The notes: a model not told the origin generated them from the letters alone. Numbered from the stretch's first letter, positions 44,897 to 56,248 are shown. The stretch is 64,000 bases of DNA from JALORV01 sp963775635 (GCA_963775635.1 CAVZJO010000016.1:744001-808000); one strand, 5' to 3'. A program made the numbers and translations.

Positions 44897-46285
44897 TCAG
44901 CGCTTCGGCAGGCCCGGCATTGAGGGCAGTCCCCGCAATCCGCCCAGACTGCGCATCATTTTCGCGAGGCCGCCCTTTTTCATCTGCTTCATCATCGCCT
45001 GCATCTGCTCGAACTGATTCAGCAGTCGATTGACTTCCTGCACCGGCACGCCGGCGCCGGCGGCGATGCGCCGCTTGCGCGATGCCTTGATGAGTTCCGG
45101 CTTGGCCCGCTCCACGGGCGTCATCGACGCGATGATGCCCTCGACGCGGCGAATCTGACGTTCGCTGTCCGTGGCATTGACCTGCCCGGCGGCCTGCGCC
45201 AGCTGCGCCGGCAGCTTGTCGACCAGAGAAGCTATGCCTCCCATCTTGCGCATCTGTCCGATCTGCTCACGAAAGTCGTTGAGATCGAATCGATCGCCCG
45301 ACTGCATACGCCGCGCGAACTTCTGCGCGCTTTCGACGTCGACCGACTTCTTTACATCCTCGACCAGCGCGACGATGTCGCCCATGCCAAGGATGCGACC
45401 CGCCATGCCCGACGGGTTGAAACGTTCGAAGCCCGCGAGCTTCTCGCCGATGCCAACGAACTTGATCGGTTTGCCGGTAACCTGCCGCACCGAAAGCGCC
45501 GCTCCACCGCGCGAATCGCCGTCGAGCTTGGTGAGAATCACACCGGTCAGTGGCAGCCGTTCGGCGAAGACCTTGGCGGTATTGACTGCGTCCTGACCGA
45601 GCATCGCGTCGACGATGAACAGCGTCTCGATCGGCTTCAGCTGCTGCTCGAGCGCGGCCACTTCCTGCATCATGGCCTCGTCGATCGCCAGGCGGCCAGC
45701 GGTATCGACGATCAGCACATCGAAGAATTGCCGCCGGGCATGGTCGAGCGCGCGCGCGGCGATATCGGTCGGCGCATCGCCCGGCGCGGACGAAAAGAAC
45801 TGCACTTCCGCCTGCGCTGCCACGGTCTTGAGCTGGTCGATCGCCGCCGGCCGATAGACGTCGGTCGACACCAGCAGCACCTTCTTCCTGCGCTCGGCGC
45901 GCAGCCACGCCGCGAGCTTGCCGGCCGTGGTGGTCTTGCCTGCGCCCTGCAACCCCGCCAGCAGGATGACGGCCGGCGGCTGCGTCGCCAAGTCGAGATC
46001 GCGCTCGGCGTCGGTCAGATCGCCGCCCATCAGGCGCGTCAGTTCGCGCTGCACAACGCCGACCAGTGCCTGACCGGGCGTCAGGCTGCCCAGCACTTCC
46101 TCGCCCAGAGCCTGTTCCTTGATGCGTGCGACGAAGTCGCGCACTACCGGCAGCGCGACATCTGCTTCCAGCAGAGCGACGCGCACTTCGCGCAGCATCT
46201 CCTGCATGTTCTGCTCGGTAAGCCGCGCCTGTCCGCGCATCGTCTTGACGACGCGTGCGAGCTTGGTGGTCAGTTGTTCCAGCAT
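44897..46285 (-). CDS. ffh: Signal recognition particle GTPase Ffh
   Basis: SRP54-type GTPase that with 4.5S RNA targets membrane proteins to the translocon. It has 462 residues: the N domain (1-90), the G domain with 'GLQGAGKTTTAGKLA' and 'VDTAGRLAIDEAMM', 'TKLDGDSRGGAALS', and the Met-rich M domain (after about 300) ending in 'MMKQMKKGGLAKMM'. ATG 46285 gives the normal N-terminus 'MLEQLTTKLARVVKTMRGQ'; a further 175 open codons upstream lie antisense to the next gene and are rejected. Divergent from the CcsA-like gene. Confidence 0.97.
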   Translation of the reverse strand: MLEQLTTKLARVVKTMRGQARLTEQNMQEMLREVRVALLEADVALPVVRDFVARIKEQALGEEVLGSLTPGQALVGVVQRELTRLMGGDLTDAERDLDLATQPPAVILLAGLQGAGKTTTAGKLAAWLRAERRKKVLLVSTDVYRPAAIDQLKTVAAQAEVQFFSSAPGDAPTDIAARALDHARRQFFDVLIVDTAGRLAIDEAMMQEVAALEQQLKPIETLFIVDAMLGQDAVNTAKVFAERLPLTGVILTKLDGDSRGGAALSVRQVTGKPIKFVGIGEKLAGFERFNPSGMAGRILGMGDIVALVEDVKKSVDVESAQKFARRMQSGDRFDLNDFREQIGQMRKMGGIASLVDKLPAQLAQAAGQVNATDSERQIRRVEGIIASMTPVERAKPELIKASRKRRIAAGAGVPVQEVNRLLNQFEQMQAMMKQMKKGGLAKMMRSLGGLRGLPSMPGLPKR

Positions 46286-46330
46286 GGGATGACAGAGGGA
46301 GACGGGAAAGAGCGCATGGTATAAATCCTC

Positions 46331-47170
46331 ATGCCCTTGCGCTCCGAATGGCTCGTATTGTACGGCGCCGTCGTCGCGCTCTATCTGCTCGCAGCATGGC
46401 GCGAGTGGACCACTCTGAGCCGAAGTTCCGAGCGTCTTCCGCTGTGGCCAAGCGTCATTCTGGCCGTCGCGCTTTGTCTGCATGGCGTCCTGCTCGGACA
46501 GGCAATCATCGGTGGCGACCAGTTCCATTTCGGCTTCGCCCAGGCGCTGTCCGCAACGTTGTGGCTGACCGTACTGATCGTCTGGGCGGAGAGCTATTTC
46601 TCGGCGTCGCGCGGTCTGCTGCTGTTGGTTCTGCCACTGGCAGCCGTCGCATCCGGACTGCCGATGCTCTTTCCGGGCGCGGTGCTCGGCCAGGTGACGA
46701 CTTCGGTGGCCTTCCGACTGCATCTGGTGCTGGCGATTCTGGCTTACAGCCTGCTGACCATCGCCGCGATGCAGGCGCTGCTGATGGCGACCATGGATCG
46801 CCGCCTGCACGGCGACATGCTGGCCGAGCAGACCCCCCTGGCGCGCTTCCTCGACCGCCTCCCGCCCTTGCTGGCGATGGAGACCGTGCTGTTCCGCCTG
46901 ATCACGGCCGGATTCGTCCTACTGACAGCTACGCTGGTGAGCGGGGTCTTTTTCTCGGAACAACTATTCGGCCGCCCGCTACGCTTCGACCACAAGACCG
47001 TGTTCACGATCGCGGCTTGGCTCGTGTTCGGCGGATTGCTGGCCGGGAGACTCTTCTTCGGCTGGCGGGGCCGCACCGCGCTGCGCTGGACCTTGATCGG
47101 ATTTGTGATGCTGATGCTCGCCTATATCGGCAGCCGTTTCGTGCTGGAAGTCTTGCTCGGTAGGGTGTGA
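46331..47170 (+). CDS. Cytochrome c assembly family protein (CcsA/YpjD-like)
   Basis: A 279-residue membrane protein with eight predicted helices from 'WLVLYGAVVALYLLAAW'. The conserved histidines of this family, as in 'FRLHLVLAILAYS' and 'FDHKTVFTIAAWLVFGGLL', are present; in true CcsA/CcmC proteins these handle haem. Members located next to ffh, as in many proteobacteria, are usually annotated YpjD or 'inner membrane protein' and their substrate is unknown. A TATAAA at 46319-46324 lies too close to the start to judge. Overlaps the next gene. Confidence 0.85.
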   Translation: MPLRSEWLVLYGAVVALYLLAAWREWTTLSRSSERLPLWPSVILAVALCLHGVLLGQAIIGGDQFHFGFAQALSATLWLTVLIVWAESYFSASRGLLLLVLPLAAVASGLPMLFPGAVLGQVTTSVAFRLHLVLAILAYSLLTIAAMQALLMATMDRRLHGDMLAEQTPLARFLDRLPPLLAMETVLFRLITAGFVLLTATLVSGVFFSEQLFGRPLRFDHKTVFTIAAWLVFGGLLAGRLFFGWRGRTALRWTLIGFVMLMLAYIGSRFVLEVLLGRV

Positions 47171-47403
47171 TGGGTCGAATCCTGTTCTTTGTGCTGCTGG
47201 CGGTGGCGATCTATTTCGGCTGGCAGTGGCTGCGGCGACAGTCACAGCGTGATGTGGGCAGGCCACGGGATGCCGCTGCGCCCCGCGCGCAGGCGATGGT
47301 GAGCTGCGCGCTGTGTGGGCTGCATCTGCCGCGGTCGGATGCACTTCCCGCGGGCGAGCGCTTTTTCTGTTGTGAAGAGCATCGCCAGCGCGGGTCAGGC
47401 TGA
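47170..47403 (+). CDS. PP0621-like small membrane/zinc protein
   Basis: A 77-residue protein: one N-terminal membrane helix ('ILFFVLLAVAIYFGWQWL'), a charged linker, and a C-terminal metal-binding pattern 'CALCGLHLPRSDAL...FFCCEEHRQR' resembling a small zinc ribbon. Proteins of this form occur just upstream of pilS in pseudomonads and betaproteobacteria; function is not known to me. ATG 47170 shares a base with the previous stop; a GTG at 47167 adds one residue. Confidence 0.75.
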   Translation: MGRILFFVLLAVAIYFGWQWLRRQSQRDVGRPRDAAAPRAQAMVSCALCGLHLPRSDALPAGERFFCCEEHRQRGSG

Positions 47404-47411
47404 TCTCACCG

Positions 47412-49118
47412 ATGTCCAGCGAACCGCAGCTCGTTGAGGAGCGCGTAGACGGCGCCGCCGACGACGCGCCCTGGCGGACGCTCGAATATTTCTCGACGAC
47501 GCGCGTGATCGTTGCGAGTGCGCTGGTGCTGGGCACCGCGGCAGTCGGTGTGCGGGCCCCCGGCGCCGCGTTGCCGGCGCAGGGCGCGCTCGCCATGGCG
47601 CTCGGGTATTTCGGCGCCGCGGCCGTGTTTGCGGGCATGGCGCTGTACGTTCACAAGCGTTTTTTGCTGCAGGTTTATGGACAGCTCGCACTCGATCTGG
47701 TCGCCGTCACCACGCTCGTCGTGTCCGCTGGTGGGGTCGCATCTGGCTGGGTGATTCTCTATCTGTTGCCGCTTGCGGGTGCGTCGCTGCTGCTACCGCC
47801 GTTGCAGGTGTTCTTCATCTGCGCGATCGCGGTCCTGGCGATCCTGATCGATGCCGGACTGCGTGCACTCGCGGCCGAAACCGGCGATTCCCTGTTGTTT
47901 CAGAGCGGCATCTTCGGTGCCGCCTTGTTTGCCGTGTCGGCGCTGCTTAGAGCGCTGAGCGCCCGCTTGGCCAGCCAGGAGCAGCTCGCCCGCAGCCGTG
48001 GACGCGACCTGCAGAACCAGCTCGCGATCAACCGGCTGGTGATCGCGCAGATGGGCGAGGGCGTGATCGTGGTAGACCGTACCGGCCGAGTTCGTGCCAA
48101 CAACCGCGCCTCCCGACGCATGCTGGGACTGGAGCCGGCGGCGCAGTTGACCGGTGAGCGCCTCGCGGACATCCCGGCAGCCAGCGAACTGGCAGTCGCG
48201 TTTGCCACCTGGAGCGAAGGCGGCCGCAGCGAAGGACTGTGGTCGAACACGATCGTGCCGACCGGGGAAAACGGAATGGCAGTAGCACCCGAGTCGCGAT
48301 TGCGCGCGCGCTTTGCACGTCCGGCCGCGCAGTCGATCGACGAGTTCGTGATCTTCATCGAAGACGTGCGTGACGTCGAGGACCGTGCGCAGCAGCTGAA
48401 GCTCGCCGCCATGGGCCGGCTGACGGCGTCCATCGCGCACGAAATCCGCAATCCACTGGCGGCGATCAGCAACGCAGGCCAGTTGCTCAACGAGGACGCG
48501 CGGGATCCGGTACTGAAGCGGCTGGCGATCATCGTCCGCGAAAACACGCAGCGGCTCAACCGACTTGTCGAAGATGTGTTGCGCGTCGCCCGGCGCGAAC
48601 CGCCGCTGGGCGACGAGATCGACCTCGCGCAGTTCGCGCGCGATTTCCTGACCGAGTTCGAGCGCGACCGCGGCCTGGCCCAGGCGACGATCACCGCGCA
48701 GTTTGCCGCTGACCAGCGGGTAAAGTTCGAACAATCGCATCTGCGCCAGGTGCTCTATAACCTGGTCGACAACGCACTGCGCTACGCGAGCGGTGTGCCG
48801 GGCAGCGTCTGCATGATCGTCGAACCGGCGCCCGAAGGCGACCGACCGCAGCTGTGGGTGCTCGACGACGGCCCGGGGGTGCCCTTCGAGGCACGCACGG
48901 CGCTGTTCGAGCCGTTCTTCACGACGCGCAATCAGGGCACGGGGCTCGGGCTGTATCTGGCGCGTGAGTTCTGTGTCACCAACCGCGCCGAACTGGCCTA
49001 CGCGTCGCGCCGCGAGGTCGACGGCAGCAGCCGAGACGGCTTCCTGCTGCGCTTCGGCCTGGGCTCGCGTGCTGATGCGAGCCTGCACGGCTTTCTCGAT
49101 ACGATCCCGGTCCGATGA
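47412..49118 (+). CDS. pilS: Sensor histidine kinase PilS
   Basis: Membrane sensor of the PilS-PilR system controlling pilin transcription. It has 568 residues: five to six membrane helices (about 30-200), a PAS domain (about 215-310, 'VIAQMGEGVIVVDRTGRVRANNRA'-type core), a phospho-acceptor His in 'SIAHEIRNPLAAISNAGQLL' and an ATPase domain ('NLVDNALRYASG', 'DDGPGVPF', 'GTGLGLYLAREFC'). It overlaps pilR by four bases. Name assigned from architecture plus the adjacent PilR-like gene; the pilin target is outside the window. Confidence 0.9.
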   Translation: MSSEPQLVEERVDGAADDAPWRTLEYFSTTRVIVASALVLGTAAVGVRAPGAALPAQGALAMALGYFGAAAVFAGMALYVHKRFLLQVYGQLALDLVAVTTLVVSAGGVASGWVILYLLPLAGASLLLPPLQVFFICAIAVLAILIDAGLRALAAETGDSLLFQSGIFGAALFAVSALLRALSARLASQEQLARSRGRDLQNQLAINRLVIAQMGEGVIVVDRTGRVRANNRASRRMLGLEPAAQLTGERLADIPAASELAVAFATWSEGGRSEGLWSNTIVPTGENGMAVAPESRLRARFARPAAQSIDEFVIFIEDVRDVEDRAQQLKLAAMGRLTASIAHEIRNPLAAISNAGQLLNEDARDPVLKRLAIIVRENTQRLNRLVEDVLRVARREPPLGDEIDLAQFARDFLTEFERDRGLAQATITAQFAADQRVKFEQSHLRQVLYNLVDNALRYASGVPGSVCMIVEPAPEGDRPQLWVLDDGPGVPFEARTALFEPFFTTRNQGTGLGLYLAREFCVTNRAELAYASRREVDGSSRDGFLLRFGLGSRADASLHGFLDTIPVR

Positions 49119-50596
49119 GCGACCCGCTGCCCGCCGAAGCGACTCGATCCGCAACAGCGCGTCGATCGCCCGCCGTGCTCGTGGTCGACGACGAGGCAGA
49201 TCTGCGCGAACTGCTGTCGCTGACGCTGGTGCGGCTCGGCCTCGATGTCGATACGGCCGAGTCGGTGGCTGTTGCACGCTCGATGCTGGCGCGCAACCGC
49301 TACGCGCTGTGCCTGACCGACATGCGGTTGCCGGATGGCACCGGGCTCGAACTGGTGCGCGAAGTCGCTCAGATCGCCGGGCCGCCGATCGCGGTGATCA
49401 CCGCGTACGGCAGCGCCGAGAACGCGGTCGCGGCGCTGAAGGCCGGCGCGTTTGACTACCTGACCAAACCGGTTGACCTCGATCAATTGCGCCTGCTCGT
49501 GCGCTCGGCCGTGCGCGACAGCACGGCGGCCAATGGCGGCGGCGCCGACGCGCGCAGCGCGCCGGTGGTGCCGGCGCTGGCGCGGCTCGTTGGCAGGACC
49601 ACAGCGATGCAGCAGATGCGTGCGCTGATCGAGCGGCTCGCGCGCAGCATGGCGCCGGTGGCGATCTGCGGCGAGTCGGGCAGCGGAAAGGAACTCGCGG
49701 CGCGTGCGATCCACGAGGTGTCGGCGCGCGGTGCCCAGCCGTTCGTCGCGGTCAATTGCGGTGCGATTCCCGAGACGCTGATGGAGGCGGAGTTCTTCGG
49801 CTATCGCAAGGGTGCGTTCACCGGGGCGGACCGCGACCGCGACGGATTCTTCCAGGCCGCAGCCGGAGGAACGCTGTTTCTGGACGAAGTCGCCGACCTT
49901 CCGCTGGCGATGCAGGTGAAGCTCCTGCGTGCCATCCAGGAGCGGCGCGTGCGGAAGGTCGGCTCGCCGACCGAGGAAGCGGTCGATGTCCGCGTCGTCA
50001 GTGCCACCCACCAGGACCTGGCCGCGCTGGTGGGTTCAGGACGATTCCGGCAGGACCTGTTTTATCGGCTGAATGTCATTGAGTTGAAGGTGCCGCCTCT
50101 GCGCGACCGGCTGGATGACATCGAACTGCTGGCGCAGACGATCCTCGATCGGATCGGCGAGCGTACCGGCGGCCCGGCGACGCGGCTGTCGCCTGCTGCG
50201 CTGGCGGCGCTCAGGCGCCACCGCTTTCCTGGCAACGTGCGCGAACTAGAGAACATCCTCGAGCGTGCAGTGGCGTTGGCGGGCGACGATGTGCTGATGT
50301 CCGACGACCTGCTGCTGCCCGGACCGGAGGTCGACCTCGCCCTCGAAGCCGAACCGCTCCCGATCGAGGACATCGAGAGCGGTGGCGTGCCGGTCACAGC
50401 GGCGACCGAGACGGAGGCTTTCGACGTGATCGACGGCATACCGAGTTCGCTCGCGGCCTATCTCGACGAGCACGAGCGCAATGCCATCCGTGCTGCGCTG
50501 GCGAAGACGCGCTACAACCGGACAGCGGCGGCGCAACTGCTCGGTGTCACCTTCCGCCAGTTGCGCTATCGAATGCAGCGCCTCGGCATCAAGTGA
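49115..50596 (+). CDS. pilR: Sigma-54-dependent response regulator PilR
   Basis: NtrC-family activator of sigma-54 promoters. It has 493 residues: a receiver (about 20-135) with D in 'CLTDMRLPDGT', AAA+ domain with Walker A 'GESGSGKELAARAI', the sigma-54 loop 'GAFTGA' and 'GGTLFLDEVADLPL', and a Fis-type C-terminal helix-turn-helix ('YNRTAAAQLLGVTFRQLRYRM'). In pseudomonads PilR drives pilA. Starts within pilS (ATGA) and is followed by ampD 43 bases downstream. Confidence 0.93.
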   Translation: MSDPLPAEATRSATARRSPAVLVVDDEADLRELLSLTLVRLGLDVDTAESVAVARSMLARNRYALCLTDMRLPDGTGLELVREVAQIAGPPIAVITAYGSAENAVAALKAGAFDYLTKPVDLDQLRLLVRSAVRDSTAANGGGADARSAPVVPALARLVGRTTAMQQMRALIERLARSMAPVAICGESGSGKELAARAIHEVSARGAQPFVAVNCGAIPETLMEAEFFGYRKGAFTGADRDRDGFFQAAAGGTLFLDEVADLPLAMQVKLLRAIQERRVRKVGSPTEEAVDVRVVSATHQDLAALVGSGRFRQDLFYRLNVIELKVPPLRDRLDDIELLAQTILDRIGERTGGPATRLSPAALAALRRHRFPGNVRELENILERAVALAGDDVLMSDDLLLPGPEVDLALEAEPLPIEDIESGGVPVTAATETEAFDVIDGIPSSLAAYLDEHERNAIRAALAKTRYNRTAAAQLLGVTFRQLRYRMQRLGIK

Positions 50597-50639
50597 GTCG
50601 CGCCGCTCGGTCGAGCTGGGTCGTCGCGGCGCGCGACTG

Positions 50640-51209
50640 ATGCCCGCCTCTTCATTGCCTTGCATCATCGGGGACGACGGCTGGGTTGACTCAATGCGTC
50701 GGCTGCGTTCGCCGAATGCGGATGCGCGCCCGCCGCATGCGGCGATCAGCTTGGTGGTGCTGCACAACATCAGTCTGCCGCCGGGCCGTTACGGCGGCGG
50801 TCATGTCGAGCGACTGTTTACGAATCGCATCGACGCCGGCGTGCATCCTTATCTTGATCGACTGCAGAGTGCGCGCGTCTCGTCACACTTCCTGATCGCC
50901 CGTGATGGCAGTGCCATCCAGTTTGTCTCCTGCCTCGACCGTGCGTGGCACGCGGGCGCCTCGGCGTATGCAGAGCGAGCGAGGTGCAACGACTACTCGA
51001 TCGGAATCGAACTCGAAGGTTCGGACTTCGAGCCGTACGGTGACGCACAGTATGCGACGCTGAACTCGTTGCTGCGCGCGCTCTCCGAGAAGTACCCACT
51101 GGAAGCGGTCGTCGGCCACTGCGATATCGCGCCCGGCCGCAAAACCGATCCGGGACCTTACTTCGACTGGCAGCGTCTCGACCTGCCACCCGCGCTGCGC
51201 GCGCGCTAA
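50640..51209 (+). CDS. ampD: 1,6-anhydro-MurNAc-L-Ala amidase AmpD
   Basis: Cytoplasmic zinc amidase that recycles anhydro-muropeptides; its loss derepresses AmpC beta-lactamase in bacteria that have ampR/ampC. It has 189 residues. Zinc ligands and catalytic residues fit: first His in 'VVLHNISLPPGRYGGG', later His in 'VVGHCDIAPGRKTDPGPYFDW' with the conserved Lys and Asp. 'SSHFLIARDGSAIQFVS' and 'IGIELEGSD' are typical. ATG 50640 matches the usual N-terminus; ATG 50694 is a shorter option. Substrate supply would come from lytic transglycosylases such as the one at 44.2 kb. Confidence 0.95.
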   Translation: MPASSLPCIIGDDGWVDSMRRLRSPNADARPPHAAISLVVLHNISLPPGRYGGGHVERLFTNRIDAGVHPYLDRLQSARVSSHFLIARDGSAIQFVSCLDRAWHAGASAYAERARCNDYSIGIELEGSDFEPYGDAQYATLNSLLRALSEKYPLEAVVGHCDIAPGRKTDPGPYFDWQRLDLPPALRAR

Positions 51210-51277
51210 ACGCGCATTCCGCACGTTGCACACGCAGCCGACATCGATCGGTTTGCGCGCTGCGTCATCAACGCCTG

Positions 51278-51306
51278 TTGAAGTCCGCAAGAACTTCTCA
51301 TATGAT
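51278..51306 (+). promoter_or_regulatory. Promoter of nrdAB
   Basis: TTGAAG (51278-51283), exactly 17 bases, then TATGAT (51301-51306): a near-consensus sigma-70 promoter. Transcription should start near 51313, at the first NrdR box, leaving an untranslated leader of about 265 bases. Confidence 0.85.
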
Positions 51307-51312
51307 GCGTGC

Positions 51313-51328
51313 ATACAAAAAGTAGTGC
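51313..51328 (+). promoter_or_regulatory. NrdR box 1 (nrdA)
   Basis: ATACAAAAAGTAGTGC matches 11 of 16 positions of the NrdR consensus ACACWATATATWGTGT. It overlaps the predicted transcription start and lies 31 bases before the second, stronger box. Confidence 0.7.
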
Positions 51329-51343
51329 CCGCAACCGGGAGGA

Positions 51344-51359
51344 CCACAAGATATTGTGG
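51344..51359 (+). promoter_or_regulatory. NrdR box 2 (nrdA)
   Basis: CCACAAGATATTGTGG matches 13 of 16 consensus positions and has perfect inverted arms (ACCACAA/TTGTGGT when one base is added each side). The 31-base start-to-start distance from box 1 is three helical turns, the spacing known for cooperative NrdR binding. Confidence 0.82.
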
Positions 51360-51360
51360 T

Positions 51361-51432
51361 GAAGTGGGAGCCGAGAGGCCCCGGCGGGAAGCGGGTACCC
51401 ATCTGACCAAGCGGCGGAAAGCGGGTCCTCAT
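51361..51432 (+). repeat. Phased repeats in the nrdA leader
   Basis: Three related units: GAAGTGGGAGCC (51361-51372), GAAGCGGGTACC (51388-51399) and AAAGCGGGTCCT (51418-51429), spaced 27 and 30 bases. The last two belong to longer 21-base copies (51382-51402 and 51412-51432) with 18 identical positions. The remaining leader to 51578 contains a 14-codon uORF (51431-51475). Function unknown; could be further protein-binding sites or RNA structure. Confidence 0.5.
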
Positions 51433-51578
51433 GCGCCACGGCGATGCCGGCGCGCGGAGGCGGTGCGAAGGGTGAGGAAGCGCCGGGCGTTCTAAGGCTT
51501 GTGGTTGCGGATGCCTGTGCACGGCACCGCCGGACACAGACCAGATCCGCTGCTGGTGTAGAAGAAATCGGAGGTTTC

Positions 51579-54485
<2,907 letters not shown>

Positions 54486-54520
54486 CGCAGCCATCGAGAC
54501 AGCAACAGGAGAAGCCAAGC

Positions 54521-55636
54521 ATGTTGGCGTGGGAAGACAGCTCAGTACCCCAGACAACCCAGGCCGCCGTCACGTCGATGCGGCCGGCCAAGGACTGCGC
54601 CGCGGTCGCGCCGGAGCTACGGCGGGTCAACGTCGCCGATAAACGGATCATCAACGGGGCAACTGACGTCAACCAGCTGGTGCCGTTCAAATATAAATGG
54701 GCGTGGGAAAAGTACCTCGCAACCTGCGCCAACCACTGGATGCCGCAGGAAGTCAATATGTCCCGCGATATCGGGCTATGGAAGGATCCGAACGGCCTAA
54801 CCGATGACGAGCGCCGGCTCGTCAAGCGCAATCTCGGGTTCTTCGTGACCGCCGATTCCCTGGCGGCGAACAACATCGTGCTCGGCACTTACCGGCACAT
54901 CACGGCCCCTGAATGCCGGCAGTTCCTGCTGCGTCAGGCGTTCGAGGAAGCGATCCATACCCACGCCTACCAGTACATCGTCGAATCGCTGGGGCTGGAC
55001 GAGGGTGAGATCTTCAACGCCTACCACGAGGTGGCGTCGATCCGGGCCAAGGACGAGTTCCTGATCCCGTTCATCGACACGCTGACCGATCCGCACTTCA
55101 AAACCGGCTCGGTCGAGACCGATCAGGCTCTTCTAAAGAGCCTGATCGTGTTCGCCTGCTTAATGGAGGGCCTGTTCTTCTACGTCGGCTTCACCCAGAT
55201 CTTGGCGCTCGGGCGCCAGAACAAGATGACCGGCGCGGCCGAGCAGTACCAGTACATCCTGCGCGATGAGTCGATGCACTGCAACTTCGGCATCGATCTG
55301 ATCAACCAGATCAAGCTCGAGAACCCGCACTTATGGACGCCGCAGTTCCGCGAGGAGGTGCGCGGGCTGTTCAGAAAGGCGGTCGACCTCGAGTACGCCT
55401 ACGCCGAAGACACGATGCCGCGCGGAGTGCTGGGACTGAACGCGCCGATGTTCAAGGGCTATCTGCGCTACATCGCGAACCGCCGCGCGCAGCAGATAGG
55501 CATCGAGGTGCTCTTTCCGCAGGAAGAGAACCCGTTCCCGTGGATGAGCGAGATGATCGATCTGAAAAAGGAACGCAACTTCTTCGAGACGCGCGTCATC
55601 GAGTATCAGTCGGGAGGCGCGCTGTCGTGGGACTGA
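54521..55636 (+). CDS. nrdB: Ribonucleoside-diphosphate reductase small subunit R2 (Tyr-radical type)
   Basis: Di-metal subunit that generates the radical passed to NrdA. It has 371 residues. From memory its sequence resembles the R2 of Chlamydia ('NNIVLGTYRHIT', 'RQAFEEAIHTHAYQYI', 'ILRDESMHCNFGIDLIN', 'NPFPWMSEMIDLKKE'), yet the diagnostic sites are of class Ia: the first metal ligand is D112 ('TADSL', where Chlamydia has Glu) and the radical position is Y150 (Phe in Chlamydia). E143 and H146 are the next ligands. Spacings 112-143-150 equal those of E. coli (84-115-122). Follows nrdA by 35 bases in the same operon. Confidence 0.95.
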   Translation: MLAWEDSSVPQTTQAAVTSMRPAKDCAAVAPELRRVNVADKRIINGATDVNQLVPFKYKWAWEKYLATCANHWMPQEVNMSRDIGLWKDPNGLTDDERRLVKRNLGFFVTADSLAANNIVLGTYRHITAPECRQFLLRQAFEEAIHTHAYQYIVESLGLDEGEIFNAYHEVASIRAKDEFLIPFIDTLTDPHFKTGSVETDQALLKSLIVFACLMEGLFFYVGFTQILALGRQNKMTGAAEQYQYILRDESMHCNFGIDLINQIKLENPHLWTPQFREEVRGLFRKAVDLEYAYAEDTMPRGVLGLNAPMFKGYLRYIANRRAQQIGIEVLFPQEENPFPWMSEMIDLKKERNFFETRVIEYQSGGALSWD

Positions 55637-55989
55637 GCTTCGTATCGATCGCGCCGCGTTGATGAAGCGCGCGAACGAAAGAGAAGTGGGCCAAATCGCA
55701 CACAATTCGTTATTCGATGCAGAAAAATCTTGCGATCGATTTCGATTGCGAGTAAAAAACGAACCGTTAATTTGTTGCTCGATCGATTTTCTTGTTTGTC
55801 AAGATGGAACGCGACGGAACAGACATCGATCCAACACTGAGTTGACCAACGACAGTCACAGTAGACAGGCAAGCGCAGAGGACCACGCTCCTAAGCAGAT
55901 CGAGACACCACCGTCTTGTGGGCTCGTTCCTGCCGCGAAATCCGTGTTGCGCACGGCCAGCCAGCTTTCTTCCCTCACCAGTTACCAGA
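55637..55989 (+). other. Non-coding, AT-richer stretch downstream of nrdB
   Basis: No conserved protein is encoded. About 55676-55805 is clearly AT-richer than its surroundings, with GATCGATTT repeated at 55735 and 55781. A possible promoter TTGCGA (55730-55735), 17 bases, TAAAAA (55753-55758) points toward the terminator at 55990-56014. A transcript of about 250 bases would result, either a small RNA or an orphan leader. Confidence 0.4.
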
Positions 55990-56014
55990 ACGCCGGACCT
56001 GCTCCGGCGTTTTT
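55990..56014 (+). terminator. Rho-independent terminator
   Basis: Stem ACGCCGGA (55990-55997) and TCCGGCGT (56003-56010), a CCTGC loop and five T (56010-56014). It is on the plus strand, 354 bases after the nrdB stop and before the histone-like genes, so it ends either a long nrdAB 3' region or a separate small transcript. Confidence 0.85.
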
Positions 56015-56248
56015 GTTGCGCGTGCTGCCTCTCGTCGGATTGCGCACGCGCCGTGCCGGATTCATCAGCGTCAGCGGTCAGTGCGCTGCCCGTTCCGCGC
56101 TCAGCTCGGATATGCGGACCAAACGCATTTCTGGGGGTGTCGCGGCGACAGAGCATCTGCGTGCGCCGATGAATAGCCCGACTGCCGGCTCGCGCCGTGC
56201 GGCGGGTTTTCCTTCTCTAAACCCAACGCTGATCTGAAGGAGTTACTC
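56015..56248 (+). other. Leader region of the short histone-like gene
   Basis: 234 bases without a credible gene. It contains GCGCGTGC/GCACGCGC (56018-56051) and a GC-rich fold followed by TTTT near 56177-56210. A promoter for the following gene must lie here, but I cannot define it. Confidence 0.35.

Noticed and set aside
46286..46810. 175-codon N-terminal extension of ffh
   Set aside because: It is antisense to the CcsA-like gene and lacks similarity to SRP54, whose N-domain begins exactly at 46285.
51361..51578. Cobalamin riboswitch in the nrdA leader
   Set aside because: The B12-box consensus (GCCACTG) and its core pattern are absent, and class I reductases do not depend on B12.
55765..56014. 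6S RNA or another known RNA family
   Set aside because: The long, bulged rod-like palindrome of 6S RNA is not apparent, and no conserved block of tmRNA or 4.5S RNA is present.
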